Positions 7,688 through 14,393 of a stretch of DNA of 19,444 nucleotides are shown here, in pieces. Under the pieces are notes generated by a model, which made no database searches, had not been told where the DNA came from, and saw only the letters and a list, made by a program, of their open reading frames with translations. Location: contig JAJZQA010000006.1 in the NCBI GenBank assembly GCA_021810985.1, positions 1 through 19,444 on the forward strand, in the 5' to 3' direction. Both the position numbers and the translations under genes were made by a program. How positions within the stretch are numbered: position 1 is the first letter of the stretch; the number at the start of each line of letters is the position of its first letter. This DNA comes from Deltaproteobacteria bacterium. Lineage in GTDB: Bacteria; Desulfobacterota; Desulfuromonadia; Geobacterales; Geobacteraceae.

Positions 7688-8613
7688 GTATTTTCCTTTT
7701 CTTGGCCTTCCGCGATTCCCCAGTAGTCGAAAAAATTGTACCACTGGTCAGGATAGGTCCGTATATAGCGTTCGAAAACCCGTAAGATCCTGCTCATGCC
7801 TTCCTGAATCATCTCATTATGCTTGCCATGGGCCCCAATGAAGTAGACCGGCTCTTCCATGATGGTGGCATAACGTGTCCCTTCCAGGGGAACAAAGACC
7901 GGAAAAACCGGAGCACCGCTCGCCAGTCCCAGATACGCGGCGCCAAGGGGAATATCCGTGGTATGACCGAAATACTCCATCGGCGCGGTATGGGAAGAGC
8001 CGTCCCGGTCACCGAGGAGCGCCAGCACCTCGTTGCGGCGCAAGGCGTTCACCGCCTCGATGATCGCCAGCGGTGAGGTATCATCGCGGTCCACATAAAT
8101 GAAACGGATCCCGCGCTCGCTCCGGACCTTTTCCCGCAACTCGTTGACCTTGTCATCCGGTTCGCGGAAGGTCAGGACATTCAACGGATAGCCCATTTCC
8201 ACCAGGCCCAGACCGCCCAGTTCCCAGTTGCCCAGATGCGGAGAGATGAGAATCGCCCCGCAGCCCCGTTCCATGGCAGCGTCGAGGTGCTCCTTGCCGA
8301 CCCGCCGGCCGATCAGACTGTTCAGTTTCTCCCCCCGCAGCCGAATCATCAGCATGACATCGGTCCAGTTGAGAGAAAACTTGTAAAAGGTGGAAAACAC
8401 CAGCCGTTCCACCTCGTGCCGGCCGGTGATAATCCGCAGATTCTTCCGGATAATGGCCCGCTTCCCCGGGAGGAGCAGATAAAAGAGCCCGCCGAACACG
8501 TAGGCAAAGAGTGGAAACAACAAGCGCGGCACCAGGATCGTCAGAAGCTTGATGAAAAAAAGATTGATGCTGTTGTACAGTTTCACGAGACTCGGCTTGC
8601 CATCAGGTTTCAT
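7672..8613 (-). CDS. LpxL/HtrB-like lysophospholipid acyltransferase family protein
   Basis: 313 residues. The N-terminus has a hydrophobic segment (about 17-48) that would anchor it to the inner membrane. Motifs of the LpxL/HtrB family are present: ISPHLGNWELGG with the catalytic H126-x4-E131, LTFREPDDKVNELR (147-160), LLGDRDGSSHTAP (199-211) and IPLGAAYLGLASGAPVFPVF (221-240). LpxL enzymes transfer acyl chains from ACP to lipid A precursors; relatives acylate other glycolipids, ornithine lipids or pigment headgroups. The ATG overlaps the upstream radical SAM gene by 11 bp, and its 3' end overlaps the ACP gene by 16 bp, an arrangement that supports this ACP as the acyl donor. The acceptor cannot be read from sequence; the GT2 and deacetylase upstream hint at a sugar-containing acceptor. 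Confidence 0.9.
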   Translation of the reverse strand: MKPDGKPSLVKLYNSINLFFIKLLTILVPRLLFPLFAYVFGGLFYLLLPGKRAIIRKNLRIITGRHEVERLVFSTFYKFSLNWTDVMLMIRLRGEKLNSLIGRRVGKEHLDAAMERGCGAILISPHLGNWELGGLGLVEMGYPLNVLTFREPDDKVNELREKVRSERGIRFIYVDRDDTSPLAIIEAVNALRRNEVLALLGDRDGSSHTAPMEYFGHTTDIPLGAAYLGLASGAPVFPVFVPLEGTRYATIMEEPVYFIGAHGKHNEMIQEGMSRILRVFERYIRTYPDQWYNFFDYWGIAEGQEKENTCQKN

Positions 8614-9988
8614 TCCCGCAGCGCTGCTTTACCGGCCTTCCGGGTTTGCCGCAGAATTCCTTCTCCCAGGCTTTATCGGCTACCTCCGCATACGACACCG
8701 CGTAGTCGTCCATCTTGCCGGAAAGACCGGTGAAAATTTCATCCGCCCCCCGGTGGGTGGGATACGCCCCCTCGGTATGGAAAATCTCTCTGCCGACCTC
8801 GGGATGATCGATCAGCATGCAGGGCCGCAACAGATTTTCGTGCTCGCCCTGCCGCTCCCGGATCTTCATGAAAAATGGTGACCGCAGCGCTTCCTTGAGG
8901 GTGGTCCGGCGAATATTGTCCACGGCAAAATGACAGAAAACACAGGGTTCGATGTCACCGTTGGCGTTGATGTGGAAGTACTTTCTGCCGCCGGCGATGC
9001 AACCGCTGATGATCGGGCCGTCATTCCAGAAATCGACGAGGACCATCGGTTTCGTGGCGCGGAAGTCAGCCGTCCGGCGCCGCATCAAATCGCGCTGTTC
9101 GGGGGTTGGCATCAGCGCGAGATCCGGCTCCCTGCCAACCGGCACATAGGAGAACAGCCAGAGGGCGAAGCAGCCCTTGTCAATCAGCATGTCGAGGTAC
9201 TGGTCGCTGGTGATGATCCCGGTGTTGCGGCTGGTCTGGGTAAAAGAGCCGCAGAAGGACAGCCCGGCTTCACGCAGCAGATCCATGGCATGCATCACCT
9301 TCTGGAAGTGGCCCGGCCCGCGACGCTCATCGGTTTCCTCTTCGTAGCCCTCGAGGGAAAAGGCCGGCATGACATTGCCCACTTCGATCAGCCGCTGAAC
9401 CATCTGCTCGTCGATCAGGCCGCCATGGGTAAAGACCAGAAAGCACATATCGCTGTGTTTTTTGAAGATCTCGAAGATATCTTCCTTGAAGAACGGTTCG
9501 CCACCGGAAATCACGGCGAAATAGACCCCCATCTCCTTCATCTGGGTCAGGATGGAGTCGATTTCATCGCGGGAAAGCTCGAGCGACTTGTCGTAGTCAC
9601 CGGCGTAACAGCCGTAGCAGGAAAGGTTGCAGCGCATGGTGGGGCTGATGACCACGGTGGAAGGAGGATAATAGCCCTTCCGGTCCGCCCAGGCCTTGCG
9701 TTTGTTGGTACCGGAGAGGAGATGGTTCACCGCCAGGTTGGATATCCACTTGTCGCGCTGGTTCGGATGCAGATCGCGGATGATTCTACGCGGAAATTCG
9801 ATGCTCGGGTGGTTTTCGCGGATCAGCTGACGAATCCACCTGATTCTTTCCCGATAGTAATCTTTTTTCGCCATCAGCTCCATCAGATAGGTCATCCGGG
9901 CCAGGTTCTCATTGGAAGAACTGGTGGCCATGGAGAGCAGGAGCGAAATGATTTTTTCCGTCGAATAATTCTTGATGCTCTGCAACAT
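8603..9988 (-). CDS. Radical SAM protein with SPASM-like C-terminal cysteines
   Basis: 461 residues from the ATG at 9988, which has GAGGG 9 nt upstream; a start at 10045 is possible but has no good site and overlaps the GT2 gene. An N-terminal helical extension of about 105 residues precedes the radical SAM core. The cluster motif SPTMRCNLSCYGCYAG gives C120, C124 and C127, followed by VISGGEPFF (159-167). The C-terminal region holds further Cys (SGCIAGGRKY, GDIEPCVFCHF, LLRPCML), consistent with an auxiliary iron-sulfur cluster of SPASM/twitch type. Such enzymes modify peptides, sugars or cofactors. Unlike the other two radical SAM proteins in the operon it has no B12-binding domain. Substrate unknown. 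Its 3' end overlaps the acyltransferase start. Confidence 0.87.
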   Translation of the reverse strand: MLQSIKNYSTEKIISLLLSMATSSSNENLARMTYLMELMAKKDYYRERIRWIRQLIRENHPSIEFPRRIIRDLHPNQRDKWISNLAVNHLLSGTNKRKAWADRKGYYPPSTVVISPTMRCNLSCYGCYAGDYDKSLELSRDEIDSILTQMKEMGVYFAVISGGEPFFKEDIFEIFKKHSDMCFLVFTHGGLIDEQMVQRLIEVGNVMPAFSLEGYEEETDERRGPGHFQKVMHAMDLLREAGLSFCGSFTQTSRNTGIITSDQYLDMLIDKGCFALWLFSYVPVGREPDLALMPTPEQRDLMRRRTADFRATKPMVLVDFWNDGPIISGCIAGGRKYFHINANGDIEPCVFCHFAVDNIRRTTLKEALRSPFFMKIRERQGEHENLLRPCMLIDHPEVGREIFHTEGAYPTHRGADEIFTGLSGKMDDYAVSYAEVADKAWEKEFCGKPGRPVKQRCGNET

Positions 9989-10008
9989 AGCTTTGAATCC
10001 CTCTTCCC

Positions 10009-10671
10009 TCAGAGATATTTGAGGAAGGTCATGCAGATATTCCACGTGTCCCGCACCGGCCGAAAGTGGCTGGTGGAGCGCCCGTCGGCAACCCGTGCCG
10101 CAATCGGCAGGCTGCCGATGGTCAATCCGGCCCGCCAGGCCTTCATGAGAACTTCCATCTCCAGTGCGTAGCCGTCCGCGGTCAATTCAATGTCTCTCAA
10201 TATTCTGCTCGAATAATAGCGAAACCCGGACTGACTGTCGGTGATCTCGAACCCGGTCTTCTTCTTGACACACCAGACGCCAAAGCGGTTCCAGGAGTTG
10301 CGGAGTCCGGCCATTTCGCCAAACTGGCTGGCTCGGGAGGCAATGAGGATATCAAAATTGCCCTCCGTTGCCGCCGCCAGCAGCCGCGGAATTGCACTCG
10401 GATCATGCTGACCGTCAGAATCGAGGGTAATGACGGCGGAGTAGCCGTTCTCGACCGCCCAGGAAAAGCCGGTACGCAGGGCCGCGCCTTTTCCCCGGTT
10501 CCGCGGATGTCGTTTTATCTCGACATTCAAACCGACAAGACGCTCGACAGTGCCATCCGTTGACCCGTCATCGACAACGAGCAGCGGAAAGCCCAGGGCA
10601 AGGGTCTCTTCCACCACTGCCACAATGGTCGCCGCGGCGTTATAGGCTGGTATGACTAGACAGATTCCCAC
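10009..10671 (-). CDS. Family 2 glycosyltransferase (dolichyl-phosphate-sugar synthase type)
   Basis: 220 residues starting at GTG (10671), which lies 16 bp inside the upstream deacetylase gene. The GT-A fold begins at once (MGICLVIPAYNAAATI), followed by VVDDGSTDGT (32-41), HPRNRGKGAALRTG (55-68) and the metal-binding LDSDGQHDP (83-91). FRYYSSRIL and the later YALEMEVLMKAWRAG match polyprenyl-phosphate sugar transferases. There are no transmembrane segments, so it is a soluble or peripheral enzyme at the inner face of the membrane. It would move a sugar from a nucleotide donor to a lipid or polyprenyl-phosphate acceptor. Pairing with the deacetylase suggests the sugar is an N-acetyl-hexosamine that is later deacetylated, which is inference. 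Confidence 0.88.
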   Translation of the reverse strand: MGICLVIPAYNAAATIVAVVEETLALGFPLLVVDDGSTDGTVERLVGLNVEIKRHPRNRGKGAALRTGFSWAVENGYSAVITLDSDGQHDPSAIPRLLAAATEGNFDILIASRASQFGEMAGLRNSWNRFGVWCVKKKTGFEITDSQSGFRYYSSRILRDIELTADGYALEMEVLMKAWRAGLTIGSLPIAARVADGRSTSHFRPVRDTWNICMTFLKYL

Positions 10672-11489
10672 GATTCGACCATCTGCTCCAAAGTACCGAA
10701 GCGGAAATGCTCCAGCAGGTGACGGAGACGCGCTCCAGCCTCGCGCCGTGCTCCATAGACCGCAAAACTCCGCAGGGACGACATTGGCAGGCGGGGACCA
10801 TCAGCCTCCATTTCCCTGGGATGAAGATAAAAAACCGCCGGATTTCCGGACCGGTTATAGCTCCGGACCGTGGCATCGATCATCCGGAGAGGAAAAAACC
10901 GGAAACCCCAGCCTCCGCCGGTCGGAAGATTTCCGGTCGGAAAAGGTGTCACCAGGGGTGGGATCTCCAGAATTTTTCCCGTCCCGGCACAAAGTTCAAA
11001 AGGGAAGCGGCATCCTGACCTTTCCCCCACAAAGGGGAGCGGGTTCAGACTTGAATCGTAGCGGTAGCCTTCGCTGTAGAGAATCTCGAAGGCCCAGGAA
11101 TCCGACAGGCGTAAAGACCATTGCGGTGCCCGGAACCCGATCGGCCGTCTGCCCGCCTGGCAGCCAAGGATATCTCCGGTCCGGCGGATTTCGTCCCGGA
11201 ATCCAGCGGGCCCCAGGTGCGGAACCAGTCGATGGGAGTAGCCATGGGAGGCAATCTCGTGCCCTCCGGAAACGATCAGCGGAACCAGCGAAGGTTCCTG
11301 TTCAGCAACGGAGCCGAGGATGAAAAACGTTGCCTGAACATCGAATTCGGCCAACAGAGAGAGGATCCTCTCAATATTGGGGAGCACCCTTCTCTGGAGA
11401 GTCTCACCCCGCGGCTCACCGTCCCATCCGCACACATGAAACCAGTCTTCAACATCTATGGAAATCGCGTTTTTCAACGATCGGTACAA
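10656..11489 (-). CDS. Polysaccharide deacetylase (NodB homology, DUF3473-like)
   Basis: 277 residues. The start is TTG at 11489 with AAAGGAAAG close upstream; no nearer ATG precedes the catalytic core. The NodB motifs are ISIDVEDWFH (D12 and D15 region), ATFFILGSVAEQ, SHGYSHRLV (H82 and H86 as metal ligands), RAPQWSL (120-126), RYDSSLNP (143-150) and VFYLHPRE in the C-terminal half. The order and the SIDVEDWF start resemble the deacetylases with a DUF3473 tail found in exopolysaccharide and PEP-CTERM loci. It removes N- or O-acetyl groups from sugars, metal-dependently. No signal peptide is seen, so it probably acts on a cytoplasmic or membrane-bound precursor. It is the first gene of the nine-gene operon, with the candidate promoter about 30 bp upstream. 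Confidence 0.87.
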   Translation of the reverse strand: MYRSLKNAISIDVEDWFHVCGWDGEPRGETLQRRVLPNIERILSLLAEFDVQATFFILGSVAEQEPSLVPLIVSGGHEIASHGYSHRLVPHLGPAGFRDEIRRTGDILGCQAGRRPIGFRAPQWSLRLSDSWAFEILYSEGYRYDSSLNPLPFVGERSGCRFPFELCAGTGKILEIPPLVTPFPTGNLPTGGGWGFRFFPLRMIDATVRSYNRSGNPAVFYLHPREMEADGPRLPMSSLRSFAVYGARREAGARLRHLLEHFRFGTLEQMVESWESV

Positions 11490-11518
11490 ATCTTTCCTTT
11501 TACGGATATAAAGCGTTT

Positions 11519-11547
11519 ACGGTACACTATTAGCGTAGGCAAGTCAA
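11519..11547 (-). promoter_or_regulatory. Candidate promoter of the nine-gene operon
   Basis: On the minus strand, TTGACT (11547-11542) is followed after 17 nt by TACCGT (11524-11519). Initiation a few bases further on would leave a leader of roughly 20-25 nt before the TTG start of the deacetylase gene. The -35 is a strong match and the -10 is weak. Confidence 0.45.
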
Positions 11548-11581
11548 TATGATGGAAGAACAGCGTAAAACGGGCCCCCGC

Positions 11582-11609
11582 TTGACACCAAGTCCTCTTT
11601 CGATATGTA
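11582..11609 (+). promoter_or_regulatory. Candidate distal promoter for the FKBP gene
   Basis: A consensus TTGACA (11582-11587) is followed after 16 nt by TATGTA (11604-11609). It would give a leader of about 195 nt before the FKBP start. It lies about 35 bp from the divergent operon promoter at 11519-11547, so the two could interfere or share regulation. Confidence 0.4.
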
Positions 11610-11717
11610 TTAACCAGACCAGTTGTGGCTGTTTTTTTACCTCGAGAATCAAATGAGTGACGACAGCGCCCTCGAAAGCAGTGTGCCTGACATTCCTCCG
11701 CGAATTGACGATTTTGG

Positions 11718-11747
11718 TTGACTGCCGCACCCATTAAACCGTACCCT
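11718..11747 (+). promoter_or_regulatory. Candidate proximal promoter for the FKBP gene
   Basis: TTGACT (11718-11723) is followed after 18 nt by TACCCT (11742-11747), about 65 nt before the FKBP start, where AGGAAGG lies 7 nt upstream of the ATG. The box composition mirrors the divergent operon promoter. The rest of the 11490-11811 spacer holds only a 22-codon frame at 11653-11721 without a clear ribosome binding site. Confidence 0.35.
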
Positions 11748-11811
11748 GTATACACTAACGGATCCTTGAGACCGTAACATTACGCTGGAGTAAGAATAGG
11801 AAGGTACACGC

Positions 11812-12300
11812 ATGGCACAGGCAAAAAACGGCGACAAAGTAAAAATCGATTATACCGGAATGCTCGAAGACGGAACAGTTTTCGATTCCACTCGTGATAG
11901 CGAAGAATGCGAAGGCGAAGCATGTGAATCGGATGACTGCGGCTGTGGAGACGAGCACGGTCCACGGGAATTGGTCATCGGAGGCGGCGAGTTTCTCCCC
12001 GCCATCGAAGAAGCGCTGATCGGCATGTCGGTGGGTGAAAAGAAAAAGATCATCATCCCGGCGGATGACGCCTTCGGTGAGTACGACGAGGAACGGGTTT
12101 TTTCCGTTCCCCGCAGTGATCTCCCCGAAGACCTGAATCCCGAGGTCGGAGACGAAATCGTGCTGGTGAATGAAGAAGAGGAAGAATTGGCTGTCCTGGT
12201 AGTCGAAGTGAGTGATGAAGAAATCAATTTCGACGCCAACCACCCCCTGGCCGGCGAAGACGTCACCTTTGAAATCGAACTGGTGGAAATCCTCTCGTAG
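11812..12300 (+). CDS. slyD: SlyD-type FKBP peptidyl-prolyl cis-trans isomerase with Cys-rich loop insertion
   Basis: 162 residues, cytoplasmic (no signal peptide). The FKBP half-domains are clear: VKIDYTGMLEDGTVFDST (10-27), then ELVIGGGEFLPAIEEALIGM and IIIPADDAFGEYDEERVFSVPRSDLP. The insert-in-flap domain follows, and the fold closes with FDANHPLAGEDVTFEIELVEIL. These proteins are prolyl isomerases and chaperones. Unusual here is an extra stretch of about 22 residues after FDST, acidic and with four Cys (C33, C38, C43, C45; spacing CX4CX4CXC) plus H49. Escherichia coli SlyD carries its metal-binding residues on a His/Cys-rich C-terminal tail, which is missing here: the protein ends at ELVEILS. 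The insertion could be a relocated metal site (inference). It is monocistronic, followed by a strong terminator. Confidence 0.92.
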   Translation: MAQAKNGDKVKIDYTGMLEDGTVFDSTRDSEECEGEACESDDCGCGDEHGPRELVIGGGEFLPAIEEALIGMSVGEKKKIIIPADDAFGEYDEERVFSVPRSDLPEDLNPEVGDEIVLVNEEEEELAVLVVEVSDEEINFDANHPLAGEDVTFEIELVEILS

Positions 12301-12331
12301 AGCCTAAAAAATCAGTTTAAAGTTCGACAGG

Positions 12332-12353
12332 AGGCGGCCACTGGCCGCCTTTT
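12332..12353 (+). terminator. Intrinsic terminator of the FKBP gene
   Basis: An 8-bp stem, AGGCGGCC (12332-12339) and GGCCGCCT (12343-12350), has a 3-nt loop and runs into a TTTT tract, starting about 30 bp after the stop codon. Confidence 0.85.
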
Positions 12354-12510
12354 CTGCATATCAGCCTGCTGTTCTCGCTTCAGTCTTTCCCCAATAAATT
12401 ACTCTGCCTTTTTATTCCCGTACTCTTCTTCCTCCCCCTGATCGTCAGCGGACAAACCAGTCGGCGGCAAAACGCCACACATAAACAAGCACCTCCCTCT
12501 GCTGGAATCT

Positions 12511-12548
12511 GTCAACCCGGTTGTTCCGGGCGCGTTGAAAAGGTCAAC
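12511..12548. promoter_or_regulatory. Repeated GTCAAC/GTTG half-sites upstream of the small secreted gene
   Basis: GTCAAC occurs at 12511-12516 and 12543-12548, each paired with a GTTG (12520-12523 and 12534-12537). This forms two short inverted repeats within 38 bp, ending about 55 bp before the start codon. It could be an operator for a two-component or stress regulator. Apart from a GGGAAGCTTCCC palindrome at 12569-12580, I see nothing else in the 12354-12590 spacer and no clear promoter. Confidence 0.25.
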
Positions 12549-12604
12549 AACACAACAGAGCGCTCTGCGGGAAGCTTCCCAAGAAATTAACAGGAGGTGT
12601 GAAA

Positions 12605-12934
12605 ATGAAAAAAAATCTCGTTGTAGGAATTATGGCAGGTATTTTACTGGTAATGGGTGCCGGAATCGCCAGCGCCGGATCCACCTGGGATCCGCGGGTC
12701 GACAGAAGGGAAGTGCGGCAGGAAAGAAGGATTGATCGGGGAGTTGCCAGCGGTCGACTCACTCCGTGGGAAGCACGGGTGCTGAAAAAAGAGCAGGCCC
12801 GCATCAGGTTTATGGAAGCAAGGATGAAGTCCGACGGTCATTTGACTTTCCGGGAACGGCAGATATTGAACCAGCGGCTGAATGTCGCCAGCAGAGATAT
12901 CTGGCGCTTGAATCATAACGGTTACTACCGGTAA
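12605..12934 (+). CDS. Small secreted helical protein, function unknown
   Basis: 109 residues. The ATG at 12605 follows a perfect AGGAGG with 7 nt spacing; a GTG at 12599 in the same frame is too close to that site. A signal peptide is clear (MKKNLVVGIMAGILLVMG, then AGIASAGS), giving a mature protein of about 85 residues, very rich in Arg and charged helices. Two similar segments follow each other: SGRLTPWEARVLKKEQARI and DGHLTFRERQILNQRLNVA, each with a G-x-L-T-x-x-E turn before a helix, somewhat like the loop of an EF-hand. Proteins of this type are small periplasmic hypotheticals in many Proteobacteria. The role is unknown; the organisation suggests a periplasmic stress or sensor protein, but nothing here proves that. 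Confidence 0.8.
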   Translation: MKKNLVVGIMAGILLVMGAGIASAGSTWDPRVDRREVRQERRIDRGVASGRLTPWEARVLKKEQARIRFMEARMKSDGHLTFRERQILNQRLNVASRDIWRLNHNGYYR

Positions 12935-12949
12935 AAAACAGGCAGAAGT

Positions 12950-12967
12950 GGGAGCCGTCCAGCTCCC
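12950..12967. terminator. Weak hairpin between convergent genes
   Basis: GGGAGC (12950-12955) and GCTCCC (12962-12967) form a 6-bp stem between the small secreted gene and the macrodomain gene. There is no clean T-tract beside it on either strand, so termination here is only possible. Confidence 0.3.
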
Positions 12968-12976
12968 CCTTCCCCA

Positions 12977-13495
12977 TTATGAAAATATCTTCTTGAAGGT
13001 TTCCTGGTAAATCCGCAGGGCTCCCTCGTTGAAGAGAACGAAGATAACCCGCTCGAACTCAGGATAGCTTTCCAGCGCCGCCTTTGCCTCGTGCAGGGCA
13101 ATTTCACCGGCCTGGGCCATGGGATAGCCATAGACTCCGGCACTGATGGCCGGGAAGGCGATCGATGTCAAACTGTTTTCCCGGGCCACCTGAAAGCAGC
13201 GACGGTAGGCACTGCGCAACAGCTCGGGCTCGCCCTTGCCGCCGCCATGCCAGACCGGGCCGACCGTGTGGATGACATGTTTCGCCGGCAACCGGTACCC
13301 CGCGGTAATCTTTGCATCGCCGGTCTTGCAGCCCAGGAGTGTGGCACACTCCGCCACCAGTTTCGGTCCTGCTGCTCGATGGATGGCTCCGTCCACCCCG
13401 CCGCCGCCCAGCAGCGTGTTGTTGGCGGCATTGACAATGGCGTCCACGGCCAGTTTGGTGATGTCTCCCTGGATGATTTCGATCTTCTCTTTCAT
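12977..13495 (-). CDS. Macrodomain protein (ADP-ribose/O-acetyl-ADP-ribose hydrolase type)
   Basis: 172 residues, a single MacroD/YmdB-type domain. Visible motifs are IEIIQGDITKLAVDAIVNAAN (start), LLGGGGVDGAIHRAAG (28-43), with the Asn and Asp of the active loop, and FPAISAGVYGYPMAQAGEIA for the phosphate-binding loop. The family binds ADP-ribose and removes O-acetyl-ADP-ribose or mono-ADP-ribose from proteins and nucleic acids. The ATG at 13495 has GGGAGG 6 nt upstream. It begins 11 bp after the endonuclease IV stop, so the two are probably co-transcribed. That pairing suggests a link between DNA repair and ADP-ribose turnover, which is inference. Confidence 0.92.
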   Translation of the reverse strand: MKEKIEIIQGDITKLAVDAIVNAANNTLLGGGGVDGAIHRAAGPKLVAECATLLGCKTGDAKITAGYRLPAKHVIHTVGPVWHGGGKGEPELLRSAYRRCFQVARENSLTSIAFPAISAGVYGYPMAQAGEIALHEAKAALESYPEFERVIFVLFNEGALRIYQETFKKIFS

Positions 13496-13506
13496 GCCCG
13501 ACCTCC

Positions 13507-14355
13507 CTATTCCACCAGATCTCGCAGTGTCTTCAGGTTGATGGCATCCATCTCCTCATTGTCCCCTTTCGGCGTTTCCAGGATCTTGGGAACCCGGACA
13601 AACCTTTCATCGTTCATGAGCAAGCGGAATCCGGAAAGACCCAGGACGCCCTGGCCGATATGCTCATGGCGGTCAACGCGGCTGCCGAGACCTTTTTTGG
13701 AATCGTTGAAATGAAAGGCCAGGAGATTCTCCAGCCCGAGGATCCGGTCAAATTCAGCAAATACTTTTTGGTAACCCTCTGCGCTGGTAAAATCATAGCC
13801 GGCCGCAAAGGTGTGGCAGGTATCAAAGCAGTAGCCAAAACGGTCGGGATGCGCGGAACGGGTGCGAATTTCCCCGAGCTGCTCGAAACGGTAGCCGATA
13901 TTGGTCCCCTGACCGGCCGTGGTCTCAAGGAGGATCTTTCCGGTATAGTCTTTTCCTGTCTCCAGGAGATAGTCGAAGGCCTCGACGATCCGGCTGATCC
14001 CGGTTTCTTCTCCTTCACCCACGTGCGAGCCGGGATGCATGACGATCTTGTCGATGCCGAGGCGGGCGCAGCGCTCCATCTCCTCCAGGAAACCGGCCAG
14101 GCTCTTGTCCCGCACCTCTCCCGGCGCGGCTGCCAGATTGATCAGATAAATGTCATGGGAAACAATGTCGTAAATCCCGGCCGCTGCCCGTTTCTCCCGA
14201 AACAGGGCAACCTCCGAGTCGCTGACCTCTTTGCCGCGCCACTGATTCGAGTTCTGGGTAAAGATCTGGATCACACCGCAGCCGGCTGCGCTGCCCCGGT
14301 CGATGGCCTTGGAGAGCCCTCCGGAGATCGACATGTGGGCTCCAAGATAGTCCAT
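13507..14355 (-). CDS. nfo: Deoxyribonuclease IV (AP endonuclease, Nfo family)
   Basis: 282 residues, the usual length. TIM-barrel AP endonuclease 2 motifs are present: LGAHMSISGGLSKA (4-17), IFTQNSNQWRGK, IVSHDIYLINLAAA, IVMHPGSHVGEGEE, ILLETTAGQG, YCFDTCHTFAAGYDF, FHFNDSKKGLGSRVDRHEHIGQG and VPKILETPKGD, which contain the His, Glu and Asp ligands for the three zinc ions. The enzyme cuts at abasic sites and 3'-blocking ends in base excision repair. The start has GGA about 11 nt upstream, which is modest. It lies 38 bp after dapF on the same strand and 11 bp before the macrodomain gene. Confidence 0.95.
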   Translation of the reverse strand: MDYLGAHMSISGGLSKAIDRGSAAGCGVIQIFTQNSNQWRGKEVSDSEVALFREKRAAAGIYDIVSHDIYLINLAAAPGEVRDKSLAGFLEEMERCARLGIDKIVMHPGSHVGEGEETGISRIVEAFDYLLETGKDYTGKILLETTAGQGTNIGYRFEQLGEIRTRSAHPDRFGYCFDTCHTFAAGYDFTSAEGYQKVFAEFDRILGLENLLAFHFNDSKKGLGSRVDRHEHIGQGVLGLSGFRLLMNDERFVRVPKILETPKGDNEEMDAINLKTLRDLVE

Positions 14356-14393
14356 AAAAAGTATTCCTTTCCCGTCATTGAAGCCGTGAATGC

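Noticed and set aside
3416..11489. Reading the nine-gene operon as an aryl polyene, ladderane or hopanoid cluster
   Set aside because: No ketosynthase, ketoreductase, dehydratase, AMP ligase, squalene-hopene cyclase or desaturase is present; only the ACP, LpxL-like and thioesterase parts, or the radical SAM type, are shared.
11653..11721. 22-codon plus-strand frame in the leader of the FKBP gene
   Set aside because: No convincing ribosome binding site, no attenuator structure, and it ends in the proximal promoter; likely chance.
11474..11755. 93-codon minus-strand frame across the divergent promoters
   Set aside because: It covers both candidate promoters and overlaps the deacetylase start; no domain recognised.
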